Positions 34,861-45,308 of a stretch of DNA of 64,000 bases are shown piece after piece; the first letter of the stretch is position 1, and the number at the start of each line of letters is the position of its first letter. Where the stretch lies: assembly GCA_021613375.1 (NCBI GenBank), contig CM038716.1, positions 744,001 through 808,000 of the forward strand, read 5' to 3'. The notes under the pieces are model-generated. The model did not search any database and was not told where the DNA came from. It worked only from the letters and a program-made list of their open reading frames with translations. This DNA is from Megaleporinus macrocephalus. Its lineage: Eukaryota; Chordata; Actinopteri; Characiformes; Anostomidae. A program made the translations under genes and the position numbers.

Positions 34861-35551
34861 AAAGTCTCACAAATTTACTGGGGTCAAAGTGAACAAGCTT
34901 GGAATGGCAGGTTTGGGGCCTCTATTCACTTGTTCAGATGCAGAAAGAAGCTTAGGAAAGACTTCTCCTCCCATATAACCTTGATCTCCTTATGGACATG
35001 AGAATCTTGGTTCATTTGGTATGAAGGGGCATGCCCAAGTAGTGCTTTTTTTTTGCAGATTTCTCCTCCGAGGGGGGCCTGAAGTTAGTTGAGAGACCAC
35101 ATAATCAACTTCCCCAGGAGTACACGGGTACATGGAATAGTTTAGTTAATACTAAACTCTCCAATGCTGGAAATGCACTCCTTATGGTGGTAGGAAATGT
35201 TGGACCCCAGTGTGGCCAATCCCCTATAGTCCAAAAACCTGCAATTGGGTTGGTCGGTGTATTTGCCTCACATCAGGCTCCATCTTGTATACTGTATCTG
35301 GCTCAAAGGACCAATGTTGTGGAGGTTAAAGGTAAAGCTAGCTTGTTTAAGGGTTTATAGTAATCAAGATGGTGTATCGGTCAGGAAACTGAAGATGAAG
35401 ATGAGGAGACATCATTTCTTCAATGAACTGTATTGTACTACAATAGTACTCAGCATTGTCTTCAGTCTAAAATAACAAGTAATAATATCTGGCTTATTCT
35501 AAAATAAACATATTAAACTTAAGAGTCAGAGCAGGAATATTATCCACTTAA

Positions 35552-36139
35552 CCCTAGAACACTAACGTTAAAATTAGTAACGTTAAAATTAGTAACACCA
35601 TCACTAACGCTGAGTATATTGTACCCGGTAGAAAATTCCAGATAAAATATAGTTTCCATCAATTTATTTTAAAAGTACAACACAATGACAAGTTTTGGAA
35701 CCCTTCTTTAATTTTACAACATATAACATCACAGAGAAATGATTGGAAAATCAGGTAATCCTTAAGAGGTAATGTCCTAACAAAAAAAATAATGCTACTG
35801 GGAACTTTGGGGTCTTTGTGAGCCCTCTCTGGTAAAGGCACAGTCTTCCTGTATCACTGACAACTGTGGGAGAGACAAAAAATGACATTTTTAATGTATG
35901 AAAGAGTGCCTGATTTAAACACACAAACAATAACATCGGGTAAATTCCATCCATAAAATATGTCACTCTCTACCACTAACGTCGGGTGAAAATCACCCGA
36001 ATGCATGCCTCTTGAAAAAAACATCGATGGGAGGAGGGACTTAACCATACCATTAATGGCATCAAAAAGCTACCCAAAGTCCCATACAACTCAGACAGCA
36101 GCAACACCCCGAAAATCACCCCGCGTTAGCGTTCTAGGG
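35552..36139. mobile_element. piggyBac-type non-autonomous element between TTAA sites
   Basis: TTAA occurs at 35548-35551 and 36140-36143. Directly inside, the left end reads CCCTAGAACACTAACG and the right end is the inverted CCCTAGAACGCTAACG. TTAA target sites and CCCTAGAA termini are the signature of piggyBac transposons (family knowledge). The 588-bp body has no transposase DDD motif; the short open frames inside are not recognisable. Inside, 'acgttaaaattagtaa' is repeated in tandem, and 'gtcgggtgaaaatcacccga' is a near-palindrome. Confidence 0.9.
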
Positions 36140-36143
36140 TTAA

Positions 36144-36750
36144 TAAGGAATAGGAGCATTAGCATTAGAACATTCAGTTTGACAGCACATAAGGCACTTT
36201 CACTCTAGATAATGAGCACTAGCTTATAAATATAGAGCTCTCATGTGGGTATAGCGGTCTTCTCTGGAGAACTTAAGCACTACACTACAATGTCCACATG
36301 CGGCCGCCATTTTCTCACGGAACAATAACATGTACTGCAACTAGATTAGCTTGCATTAGGTAGCAAAGGGTGGATAGAACTTCAGAAATAACTAACACTA
36401 CTAAATAACACTACTTTCCCACCGTCAGTAATAAGGAGATCCTTGCTGAGGTTGGCCATTTCACCTTTCTCCATCATGTAACACGGCATTAATCCTCACA
36501 CGGAAAAGACTTGAACAGCCAGTTATTGGTACTTACTTGCCATCATCAACTCAATGCTAAATTGAGGTGAATGCAATCTTTGTTAAAACTGGATGTATTT
36601 GTCAATAAAAAGTTAACACACGTATGAAATGCTTGTAATTGTACTTTATTATACCATATAAACATCTGACTAAAGGTTCTAAAAAAAACTGAGGCAGCAA
36701 ACTTTGTGAAAACTAAATTTGTACCATTCTCAAAACGACTGTATTCACAG
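36144..36750. other. Unassigned interval
   Basis: There is no gene. A 73-codon minus-strand frame (36546-36767) has no motif. Confidence 0.45.
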
Positions 36751-36754
36751 CGTT

Positions 36755-36905
36755 TCACAATTTCCACATTTTGTTGTTACAGCCTTATTCCAAAATGAAT
36801 TAAATTCATTAATTTTTTCCCTCAAAATTATATACATGATACCCCATAATGACAAAAAAATCACATTTACATAAGTGTCAAGTTAATCTTTTGTCTGTAC
36901 AACAT
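36755..36905. mobile_element. Tc1-like repeat fragment ('cagccttattccaaaatg')
   Basis: 'cacattttgttgttacagcc', 'ttattccaaaatgaattaaa', 'ttttccctcaaaatt' and 'ataccccataatgacaa' form a well known fish Tc1-derived repeat. Only one end is present. Confidence 0.7.
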
Positions 36906-37268
36906 CCCCACTTGAAAGGGACTGATCTATCTACATGCAGTTTTCAAAACTGGATTTTTACTGAATGATCAAGCAGTTTTTCTTCTTTTCATTTTTTTTA
37001 TTTGACAGTTCCGGCAATTTGATTCAATACATTCATTACTCCATAAGTCAACAACTTTCAGCCATAACCTTTTCAGTTAGAAGCCTTTCTCGTAAGTCAA
37101 CGAGATCATCGAATCACAAGGTTGTAGAATTGCAAGGTGAAAAACCTTCAAACAAAAAACACACTTATTACACCATAACATTACTACATGTATATAAGCT
37201 GCTTACTGCTGGTATAACACAAGACGTTTTATAAACATATTTGCTTAAATACTGAACTACGCAGACTC

Positions 37269-37310
37269 GTGACAGTCTTTGACGTGACAGTCTTTGACGT
37301 GACAGTCTTT
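37269..37310. repeat. 16-bp tandem repeat, 2.6 copies
   Basis: GTGACAGTCTTTGACG is repeated exactly in tandem. Confidence 0.95.
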
Positions 37311-37599
37311 AATTATGTTATCCATAGCTGGATAATACACAGAGACACAAAAAGCTTGTTTGTTTGTTTATCTGGAACTACATGCTGTCCTAAGGTGGAG
37401 TGGATGACAGTATCCTGAAGCACCTTTGTTGTCTCCTTTGGCCTCTTTGATTTTCGCTGAGTTGTATCAATGTTACTTTGTTGACATAAATCAAGTGTTG
37501 CACTCCCATTTTCACAAAAGAGGCTTGACTACGTTACCGGACCGGTATCTCTTTAAGTGCTTCAATAAGTTTAACAGCCTTAGTATAGTCCAGACTAGT

Positions 37600-38560
37600 T
37601 TTAGACTACAGCCTGTCTGATAAAAATGTGGAGTCACTCAGGACCTTTCTGAACAGAACAAGAGATCCAGCAAAATTCAAGCAGTGTGCACTACAGTGAA
37701 CATAGAAGGCATGTTTGGCTACTTCTTTTATTTTTGCACCTGCATGTGCCCCCCGCATCAAGGTTTTTCTTGTACTCCAGTCCATATTTCTCAAGGAAGC
37801 ATATAATCTTGTCACTTAAGCCAGCAGCGTCCAGGTGTTCTGCCACTTTAAACTTCAGAAAGCTCTCATGAACCACACCGTTATAAAAATATCTCAGAAC
37901 AAATGATCTTAATTCTGAACATCTTTAGTTTCATCAACAATAACTAAGAACTGCTTGCTCGTTTTGACTTCCTGGGTGATTTCCTCTTTGACCACTGTAG
38001 TCAAGCACTCAAGTATTTCATTCTGTATTGTTTTACTGGTGTATTTTGCATTTTTAGCTTGTTGTTCAATTTTTTTTTAATGATGGGGTTATGGTTACCC
38101 AGCAAGTCTAACATAGACAGAAAAACACCCAAGAGACTCCCTGTGACCCCACTGTGCTATGCTTTCTTTGGATGTTAGAACTAAAATTTCTGCTAATGCT
38201 TTAATGTAGTATTGATTTTCAGCCACCTGCATATTTTTGTACTCATCCATTAGTACATTGAGGTATTTTTATCCATAATTTTCTTGTTCTCTGTCCATGA
38301 AAACATTGCATTTACATGGCCTGATCTGTCATGAGAACAGAAACCACTGTCATTGTAGCCTTTTTCCAGTTATGATAACCCTCTAATGAGGTGAAAACAG
38401 TCCTTGGAGCATCGGGGAGGGAAAAATGCCTACAAGCAAAACAGTAAGCTGCATCTTTCGATTGTGAGTATTCTAACCAGGAATGAGATTTGTACCAGTC
38501 ACTGCGGAAGCTTCTTCTGGTGCTGCTCTTTCGCTTTGGCTGCACTGGCACCTCACACCT
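37600..38560 (-). pseudogene. hAT-family transposase relic (TTF-type zinc finger)
   Basis: The minus strand opens with RRSFRSDWYKSHSWLEYS and DAAYCFACRHFSLP (38390-38520), a TTF-type BED-like finger. It continues as YTSKTIQNEILECLTT (about 38010-38060) and VIVDETKDV (about 37915-37945), which holds a catalytic Asp of the hAT RNase-H fold. Then come VHESFLKFKVAEHLDAAGL (37800-37876) and KHAFYVHCSAHCLNFAGSL (37620-37730). The domain order matches ZMYM1-like/hAT transposases. Frameshifts and stops break it, and the 5' intervening region is shortened. The C-terminal dimerisation region is not seen. Confidence 0.85.
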
Positions 38561-39415
38561 GGACTTGGATACCTCTAGAAGATGGAGGGGAGGAAAGATT
38601 CAAACTACATTACATCTGAACTAATTATGCAATATAACAACTAGTAAAAACATAATCAATTTGGGACTGTCATTGATGAGTTATAAACATCAGCCTATGT
38701 TAATACACACTAACATTTTAGCCTGGGAGAGTATTTGAAGGTTCAGTTGTTTACTTTTGGAATTTAAACTGAGTAATAGACCTAAAATAAATAGTACACA
38801 AAATATTAAAAATCTGTCCCCATCTCCTCACACTTTCACACTTACAAGTTTCCCCAATTTTTCATTCTTAAGCATGAATATTTATATTTATTTGCACAAG
38901 TCTAAGCAATGTCTCTTAAATACATCTTATAGCAAAATGTTGTCCTATTGGCCTTGTCCTTGTATTCTATCGCTATTACATTTCTGTTGCCCTTTTCTCT
39001 CTCCTTCCACCTTATCCTTCTTTTTTCTTCTGTCCTTCCACTTCATCTTTGTTTACCTAGCTTAGTTGTTCATTGTCAATTTCTCTCGCCTTTCTCGTTG
39101 GTGGAAAAAACTATGTATTCTGCCTTTGTTCTTCATTTCTGTAAGATTCAAAATAACTTTACAATGTTTTCCTTGACAGACATTGAATCAGTAGTAGCTT
39201 AGCCGACTTTACACAGAAATAACGTCAGACGTAGCTAACATTACATGTATAGTTAGCAAAATAACGTTCTTCAACCTGATTTGTATCATCTCAAAATCAG
39301 CATTGCAACAATACTAGCACTTTGCTTCGTAATTTAATTTCTTGATATATAGTTAATCGTTTTTTACCTCTTTTCTCCCGTGTCTCCTTTCCTTGAGACT
39401 ACTTGAGACTAACTT
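38561..39415. other. Unassigned interval
   Basis: This is AT-rich, then CT-rich near 38990-39090. The two overlapping open frames there (102 and 84 codons) follow the CT bias and carry no motif. Confidence 0.45.
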
Positions 39416-39419
39416 TTCT

Positions 39420-39515
39420 TTTAATTCGTTGTTACCAACTGGGGTGGCAGCAGGGGTGGCAAGGCTTTCTTTTAGGATGGCATTTGCCACCCTATGCCAC
39501 CCCGGTAGCTCCTTC
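39420..39515. repeat. Imperfect palindrome of GGGTGGCA units
   Basis: 'ggggtggcagcaggggtggc' faces 'gccaccctatgccaccccgg'. This may be the 5' end of the hAT element whose transposase relic lies to the left, but no matching opposite end was found. Confidence 0.5.
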
Positions 39516-39523
39516 CATGAATA

Positions 39524-39553
39524 CACAGATAGATAGATAGATAGATAGATAGG

Positions 39554-39629
<76 letters not shown>

Positions 39630-39640
39630 AAGTAACTTAT
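39524..39640. repeat. (GATA)n microsatellite
   Basis: About 25 nearly perfect GATA units. In minus orientation this is the TATC-type tail found at the 3' end of this LINE class (compare 31705-31724). Confidence 0.96.
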
Positions 39641-40046
39641 ATAAGTAACACTTATAATGAAAGGAGTAGATAGACAGATATAATGGATAAATAGCTAGCT
39701 ATAGATAGATAGATAATAATAACTATCCTAAAAAATCTCCTGATAATATAGATAGATAAATAGACAAGTATATGAATAGAGAGGTAAATAGATAGGATTG
39801 AATTGCAATAGATTAAAAGAATAAAGTGAGATTTTTAGACAGATCACGTTGGAATGTGACTGGAACTGGACTGGAACCTTAACACTGAAAGGTGTGCTGC
39901 CTCTCCTGAGGTCCACAATAAGCTCTTTGGTTTTACTGACATTGAGGGAGAGATTGTTGGCGGCACACAACTCTGTGAGGAGCTTTAATTTCTTGAATCT
40001 CTATATGGTCCCTCATCATTGGTGATGCTGATGATTATTGTTGTGT

Positions 40047-41684
40047 TGAGGACTCCCGATGGGCCGGCTCAATGTCTGTCTCGAGGTTGGGCCGGTTGGA
40101 AGAGAAAAATAATTTTGACACTTATCTGTCACTTTTAATCTTCATCTTGCCTACACTCTCCATTCAACTACATAACCATTCTCTATTAATTTGTTGGAAG
40201 ACGCTGCCAAAATGTGCGAAATAAACACACCTGTTTTCTGGAGGACAGACCCCAGTTACAGCCGCTAAACAGAGATATGAAAATAAGTTTGTATTGTCAG
40301 TGTTAAATTGTCAGTGTAGGACTATTGCGCAACGTTTGTAGTGACAGCTTAGCGTAGTTTATTTTGTAGAGCCCAATACACACCATTAATCACAAATATC
40401 CAGTTTCAATAATAAAAATAATAAACATAATTTAGAAGTGTAGTATATTAATAGCCAAACTCATAAATGGAATGTTTTTGTAGTGTCGGAGCAGCAAACC
40501 CTATCCGACGCTACTGATGATCCTGAGGAGGCCATGTTTACTGAACGGACAGGTAGAGGATCTAACAGAGTTATTTATACTCTGTATAATAAGACAGTTA
40601 TTTGTAATGTAAAATATAACATAGAGAATAGAAGTGATATATGTTAAATTGTGTTAATGTTAATGTACACAGACTAATCACCTCCAGATTTAAACTAATC
40701 ACCTGCAGCCCTGTAATCCACTCAGTTACAGCACCATCTCTCACTACACCACAGATCGACAGCAATGATTTTACTCATACAAAACAAGCCAAAGTATAGA
40801 AGAAAGTCATAATTTCAGTTTTCTATTTGCCAACAACCATCACCGCAAAACATGTGTTCTGATTTATAGCTTCATTTACACATATTTTCAAGATTTCAGC
40901 ATTAACACACATCTTTCACCACCAACTTTAGATTATATAATAATATAAATAATATGATTTTAAATGGTGTAATAATATGCATTGAAATAACAGTTGGTTT
41001 TAAGGTTAGAAAGACTGTGATTTGTGGACTGTGGACACAGTGGTTTGGTCCATTGCCTCCCATCCCTGAATTGATATACATCCAGGAATCAAGCCTTCAT
41101 TCAGCCACTGTGGAACCGTCAGAGCAGCTAGCCCCTTTCGACGCTACTAATGATTCCGAGTAGGCCATGTTTACTGAATGGACAGGTGGACGATAACAGA
41201 GTTATTTATACTCTGTATAATAACTAAGATAGAAAATAGAGAATACACGTGATATATGTTAAATTGTGTTAATGTTAATGTACACAGAGAAGGAAACTAT
41301 AGACACCGTTATTAATAAAGTTGAGAAGCCAGTGCACTGCTTAGGAGGCTTTTGATGCTGTAAGTAGCTTCTAAACATGCGTGTAGTGAAGCTACTCAAG
41401 AGTTTAGTGTAAATCTAACAATAGAGCACCTCTCCATAATTTTAATTTTAAATTATCTAAATTTCAATTTATTGCTTATGTACAAACGTTAAACATGTTA
41501 AATTAAACATGTTTAAGTGAAGTGTTTTCTGTAAACTTACCAACATATACCTGAACTTATACCCAATAAAAGGCATTGTAAGAGCTAGCTGCTGTGTCAT
41601 TTATTCAAATTCCTCCTCCATGGAAAAAGTGGGCCGGATTTGGGCATGAAACTCCCGGGCTGAAAAAGGGACCCCCTCCGGCTC
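40047..41684. mobile_element. 1.64-kb hAT-like insertion with 8-bp target duplication
   Basis: TGTTGTGT occurs at 40039-40046 and again at 41685-41692, exactly at both borders. The LINE frame is continuous across the empty site. An 8-bp duplication is typical of hAT elements (family knowledge). The ends read TGAGGACTCCCGATGGGCCG and CCCCCTCCGGCTC and do not form a convincing inverted repeat, so the class is inferred from the duplication length. No transposase is visible. The body contains two direct copies of a roughly 190-bp segment (40485-40673 and 41118-41288). Confidence 0.8.
40485..41288 (+). repeat. Two direct copies of an about 190-bp segment
   Basis: Copy 1 (40485-40673) and copy 2 (41118-41288) share long identical stretches, such as 'agagttatttatactctgta' and 'gatatatgttaaattgtgtt'. 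Both share a coding-like start, with SDATDDPEEAMFTE in copy 1 and a TAG stop in the same place in copy 2. In both copies this stretch ends at an AG/GT donor-like site, and copy 1 is preceded by an acceptor-like 'gtttttgtag'. Confidence 0.8.
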
Positions 41685-41849
41685 TGTTGTGTCAACAGCA
41701 AACTAGATGATGCTGTTGAAACTGTGTTTTGCAAAACAGTATACAATTGTGTAGAGCATGGGTCAGAGGACGCAGCCTTGAGGGCATGCCATGCTGAGTG
41801 TGAGGGAGGGGTCAGAGTCCGAGTGTGTTTAGCTTGGAGACGAGTCTAG

Positions 41850-42130
41850 AAGGGGCGATAGTATTAGAGATAGGTGTCCCTTCCTCCCACCTGACATCTG
41901 TAATATTTACTCTCTTCCTCTTTTCAAATCCAGCCTTAAAACTCACCTGTTTAAAATAGTCTATTCTCTCTGCTAATGCTGTCTGTTGAATTTGATGTAT
42001 ATTTCTGTCTTGTCTATATTTGTCTTATTTATATCTATATCCTGTCTTGTCTCTTTTTTCTACATTTTGTACAGTGTCCTTGAGTGTCGAGAAAGGTGCT
42101 TCTAAATTAAATGTATTATTATTATTACTT
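41850..42130 (+). mobile_element. LINE 3' end fragment with ATT tail
   Basis: The plus strand reads FKSSLKTHLFKIVYSL (41925-41970) and ends with 'tccttgagtgtcgagaaagg' and 'aaatgtattattattatt'. Both are typical of the extreme 3' ends of fish CR1/L2/Rex-type LINEs. It lies inside the minus-strand LINE. Confidence 0.8.
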
Positions 42131-42792
42131 ACATAAGTGCGATATACATTGTTAGGGAGACTACATCATCAGTGGATCTGTTTGCACAGTAGGCAAACTG
42201 ATGGGAGTCTTAGGTGCTGGGGAGACTCTTCTTTATATGGGTAAGAATCAGTCTCAAAGCGCTTTAAACCTGTTCGAACGATAAGGCAGAAGCTGCTGTT
42301 ACGTGGGCGGCATTAGCAAAGAAATGTTGTCACTCTTACCAAACAGAGGCGGAGAAGTGGTGCTGTAAGCCTCCTCAATGTTCAGTTAGACATGATCCAG
42401 CATGTGTCCCCCACGTATCAGACAGGAAACTGTTCTGAGATCTGTTTTATTGAACAATACTAGAAACAATAAAAGCATCCGCATTTACAGTTTACTACAA
42501 CCAGGGCCAGAAATAGTGATAGAATATTTGTATTTTAGTGATGCGTAAACAAGCCAACGTGTTTATAAAGCAGTTTAACCTGCAGTGGCAAAAACATTTC
42601 TGTTTATTTAAAAATACTTGTACTCACAGCCTTGAGTATAGTTTATTATTTGATAGACACTTTCTACAGTATTTTCTCATTTAAATGAGACATGCCATGT
42701 TTACTTATATCTGCTACATGATTGGACCAAAAGAAGAAAAAGAAGAAAAAGAAAAATCTGAGCAATTTCAGCAAGAATGCAAGCAATGCAAA

Positions 42793-43080
42793 TTTAATCA
42801 GAATCAGAATTAGAATCGGACTTTATTGGCCAAGTACAAGGAATTTGTTTTGGGTTACAGTAGCTCTCAGTGCAAGATAACTTGACATTACAGAAGTAAC
42901 AAACACACCCAACCTAGACATCCTCCTACACACACACAGACACACCTGTCTTTTTAAACCCCAAAAACTTTGACAATACTGCACTATTAAAATCCTAACA
43001 AACATAGGGTTGCAAGCAGTTAAGTGCTCAGACATGCATTTAGAAAAACCCAGACAATTACAATAGGGTCCCTGTACTAC
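42793..43080 (-). mobile_element. LINE/SINE 3' tail fragment
   Basis: 'aatcagaatcagaattagaa' followed by 'ggactttattggccaagtac' and 'aaggaatttgttttggg' is a widespread fish repeat end in reverse orientation. The remaining bases up to about 43690 have no recognised feature. Confidence 0.7.
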
Positions 43081-43689
43081 CACTTAGACACTATCAAGAA
43101 GAAAATTCCATTATTAATTAAAGTAATTAACATTTGAAACTCTGGCATATGACTGGAATGTGTTTTATAAATAAATATGAACCAATGTGTTTTCTGTCGA
43201 CCAACCTTTGGTCAACTAACTTTTCATACGGTCTGGAGTGGTGAGTCCCCAGTGTCCCCAGTACCTCATTGCTAAGTAGTAGACAGTGGTTTGATGGCAG
43301 GTTAAATTCGAAACCTTGGATGAACAGATTTTGGAATATAGTTTGCAATTGCTAGAAATCTGTGAATTATGAGTCGCAGTTAAATTCATGAATAGCTGTT
43401 TGTTCCGCTACCCCACCATGTACTTACACTAGGGGCGAGAGAGTTGGACGTCAGAGGGGAGACAGTATGCAGCCTACCACAGCCTACGAATGTGTAGGGC
43501 TGCGGGGTGTAAATAAAACGTTCTTTGCATGTTTTTCTTCTTGCATGCTTGGCTCTAACTTTACATTTGGCGCTTGTGCAAAATAGGGTAACGCAACATA
43601 ACGCCACATATAGTATATACCAAAAAGAACGTTCAGAATTATATAGCCTAAGAAAGTAAGTAAGAAGGAGTTTTTGTGAAACCTAAACT

Positions 43690-43882
43690 TCTTGCCTTGA
43701 AAACAGAGGACACGGCAAAAACGGGAGCGAGTAGAAGGTTGGGGACAGGGAGCGCTAAAAAGCTTTTCGCCGGCTTCCGGACATTTAGGGGCGGCATCAA
43801 AGCTGGACCGCCGAATATCCACGGTTTGGGATTGGAATATCTACGTTTCTCGTAAAGGCTGGTCATTTATTTTTTGTTTATC
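43690..43882 (+). promoter_or_regulatory. Probable git1 promoter and 5' UTR
   Basis: CpG-rich DNA ('gcgctaaaaagc', 'ttcgccggcttccggac', 'ggggcggcatc', 'ggaccgccgaatatcc') stands out from the AT-rich surroundings and ends at the git1 ATG. The start has A at -3 (TATCATGT). No TATA box is evident, as expected for a broadly expressed gene. Antisense open frames here (43386-43866) are shadows of the CpG island. Confidence 0.55.
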
Positions 43883-45235
43883 ATGTCCAGAAAAGTCCAC
43901 AGAAGCGAGGTGTGTGCCGACTGCAGTGCACCAGGTGAGCTGAAATTTATGGATCAACGCGTCGTTGGGATCTAATATTGACTGACTGAAACAGGCTGGC
44001 GCTGGGAGGAGAAACCTAGCAGAGCAGCTGGGCCAACATAACAGAGAAACGGCCTACAAAGATTGGCAACACTGTTACCAAGACTATTATAGATGTTAAT
44101 ATACAACATTTTGTACATTGGTCAACAGTATGCAGTTTATATGGTAAAAGTAAAACCGCATGTAGGTGACTATTGTAGAGCTAAGTTAGCTACAGGCTAG
44201 CTGCAGGCTAATGTAATGGCGAGTTTTAACTATGCTTGTTGTTAGCAAACAAGCTAGCCACGTAATGTTAATTACTATCTACACTTTCGCCCAAGTACCA
44301 GTCAGATAAATCAAAGAAAAACTGTTTTAATGGACTGTGTTTTCTATATGTCGTACATTTGTCCACACAAAAAATGAGGCAAGTGTTTGTTTTTAACCTG
44401 ACCATTTCAAAAAGATTTATATTTGCTAGCTAGCTTACATTGCCGCTGCTGTGTTTCTGGCTTCTTTGGTCACGGCAAATAAGCCTGCTTAATTAGTTTA
44501 TGCTCTTTAAAATTACTAGAACGTGCAATTTATATATAATCTGATGTATGATTGCGCGTTGGGCTGTATAAATTGGTTTGATATAACACACTTTGGTGAC
44601 GAAGCGAGCTGGCTAACCGTATCTGTACAGCTAACAGGAGTACAGGAGTCTTGCTGAAAGAACGCAACCACTAGCTAAACAGCTTACTGTTAAGCCACTG
44701 CTTTTAACTTGGGTAGGGCACCAGCTCCTGTTGAAAGGCCCAGTTGTGATTTTAATTAAATGACTTATCATTTATATGATTATATGTGAGTAATTTATTT
44801 GGTAATGGCTGGGACAGTTATTGGTACCATTTTGTTACTATTATCATCGTATTAGTCAGTTAGCTACTTGTCGCAAAAAGTTCATGTTGGCGTAGTAGGA
44901 TTGGCACAGGTAAGACACATGCTATGCATCACGACATTTATTTTTATTTGGTAACTAATTCAAATTTGGCTGGAACACTACCAACAATAAACCTTAGTAA
45001 ACAAATAATGTTCTGATTAAGTCATGAAAATATTCACAGTATACTCTGACAAGTATATTATGTAATAAGTTATCTACATAACTTATTACATAATATACTT
45101 GTCTGAGTATATTGTGATTATTGTCAGTACTACTACAATAACAATAAAGTAATAAAGTAATGAAGGAAGTAATGATCATATTGGCAAGCTGTATATTTAT
45201 TTTATGTATAAAAATATATATATTTATATTTTATG

Positions 45236-45308
<73 letters not shown>

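Larger units (their letters stand above)
39730..42430 (-). mobile_element. Non-LTR retrotransposon, split by a hAT-like insertion
   Basis: The minus strand has PQGCVL.PMLYTI (41730-41800), NSII.FA at the right side of the insertion, DTTIIISITND at its left side (about 39995-40046), and NNLSLNVSKTKELIVDLRR (39895-39965). When the 40047-41684 insert and one copy of its target duplication are ignored, the frame runs through the F-A-x-D active-site box without a shift. An opposite-strand LINE tail at 41850-42130 also interrupts it. The GATA run at 39524-39640 is its tail. It is dead because of stops and insertions. Confidence 0.85.

Noticed and set aside
43386..43866. Antisense frames over the git1 promoter, one of 112 codons
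   Set aside because: They lie in a CpG-rich 5' region and show no domain. Such regions often leave antisense frames open.
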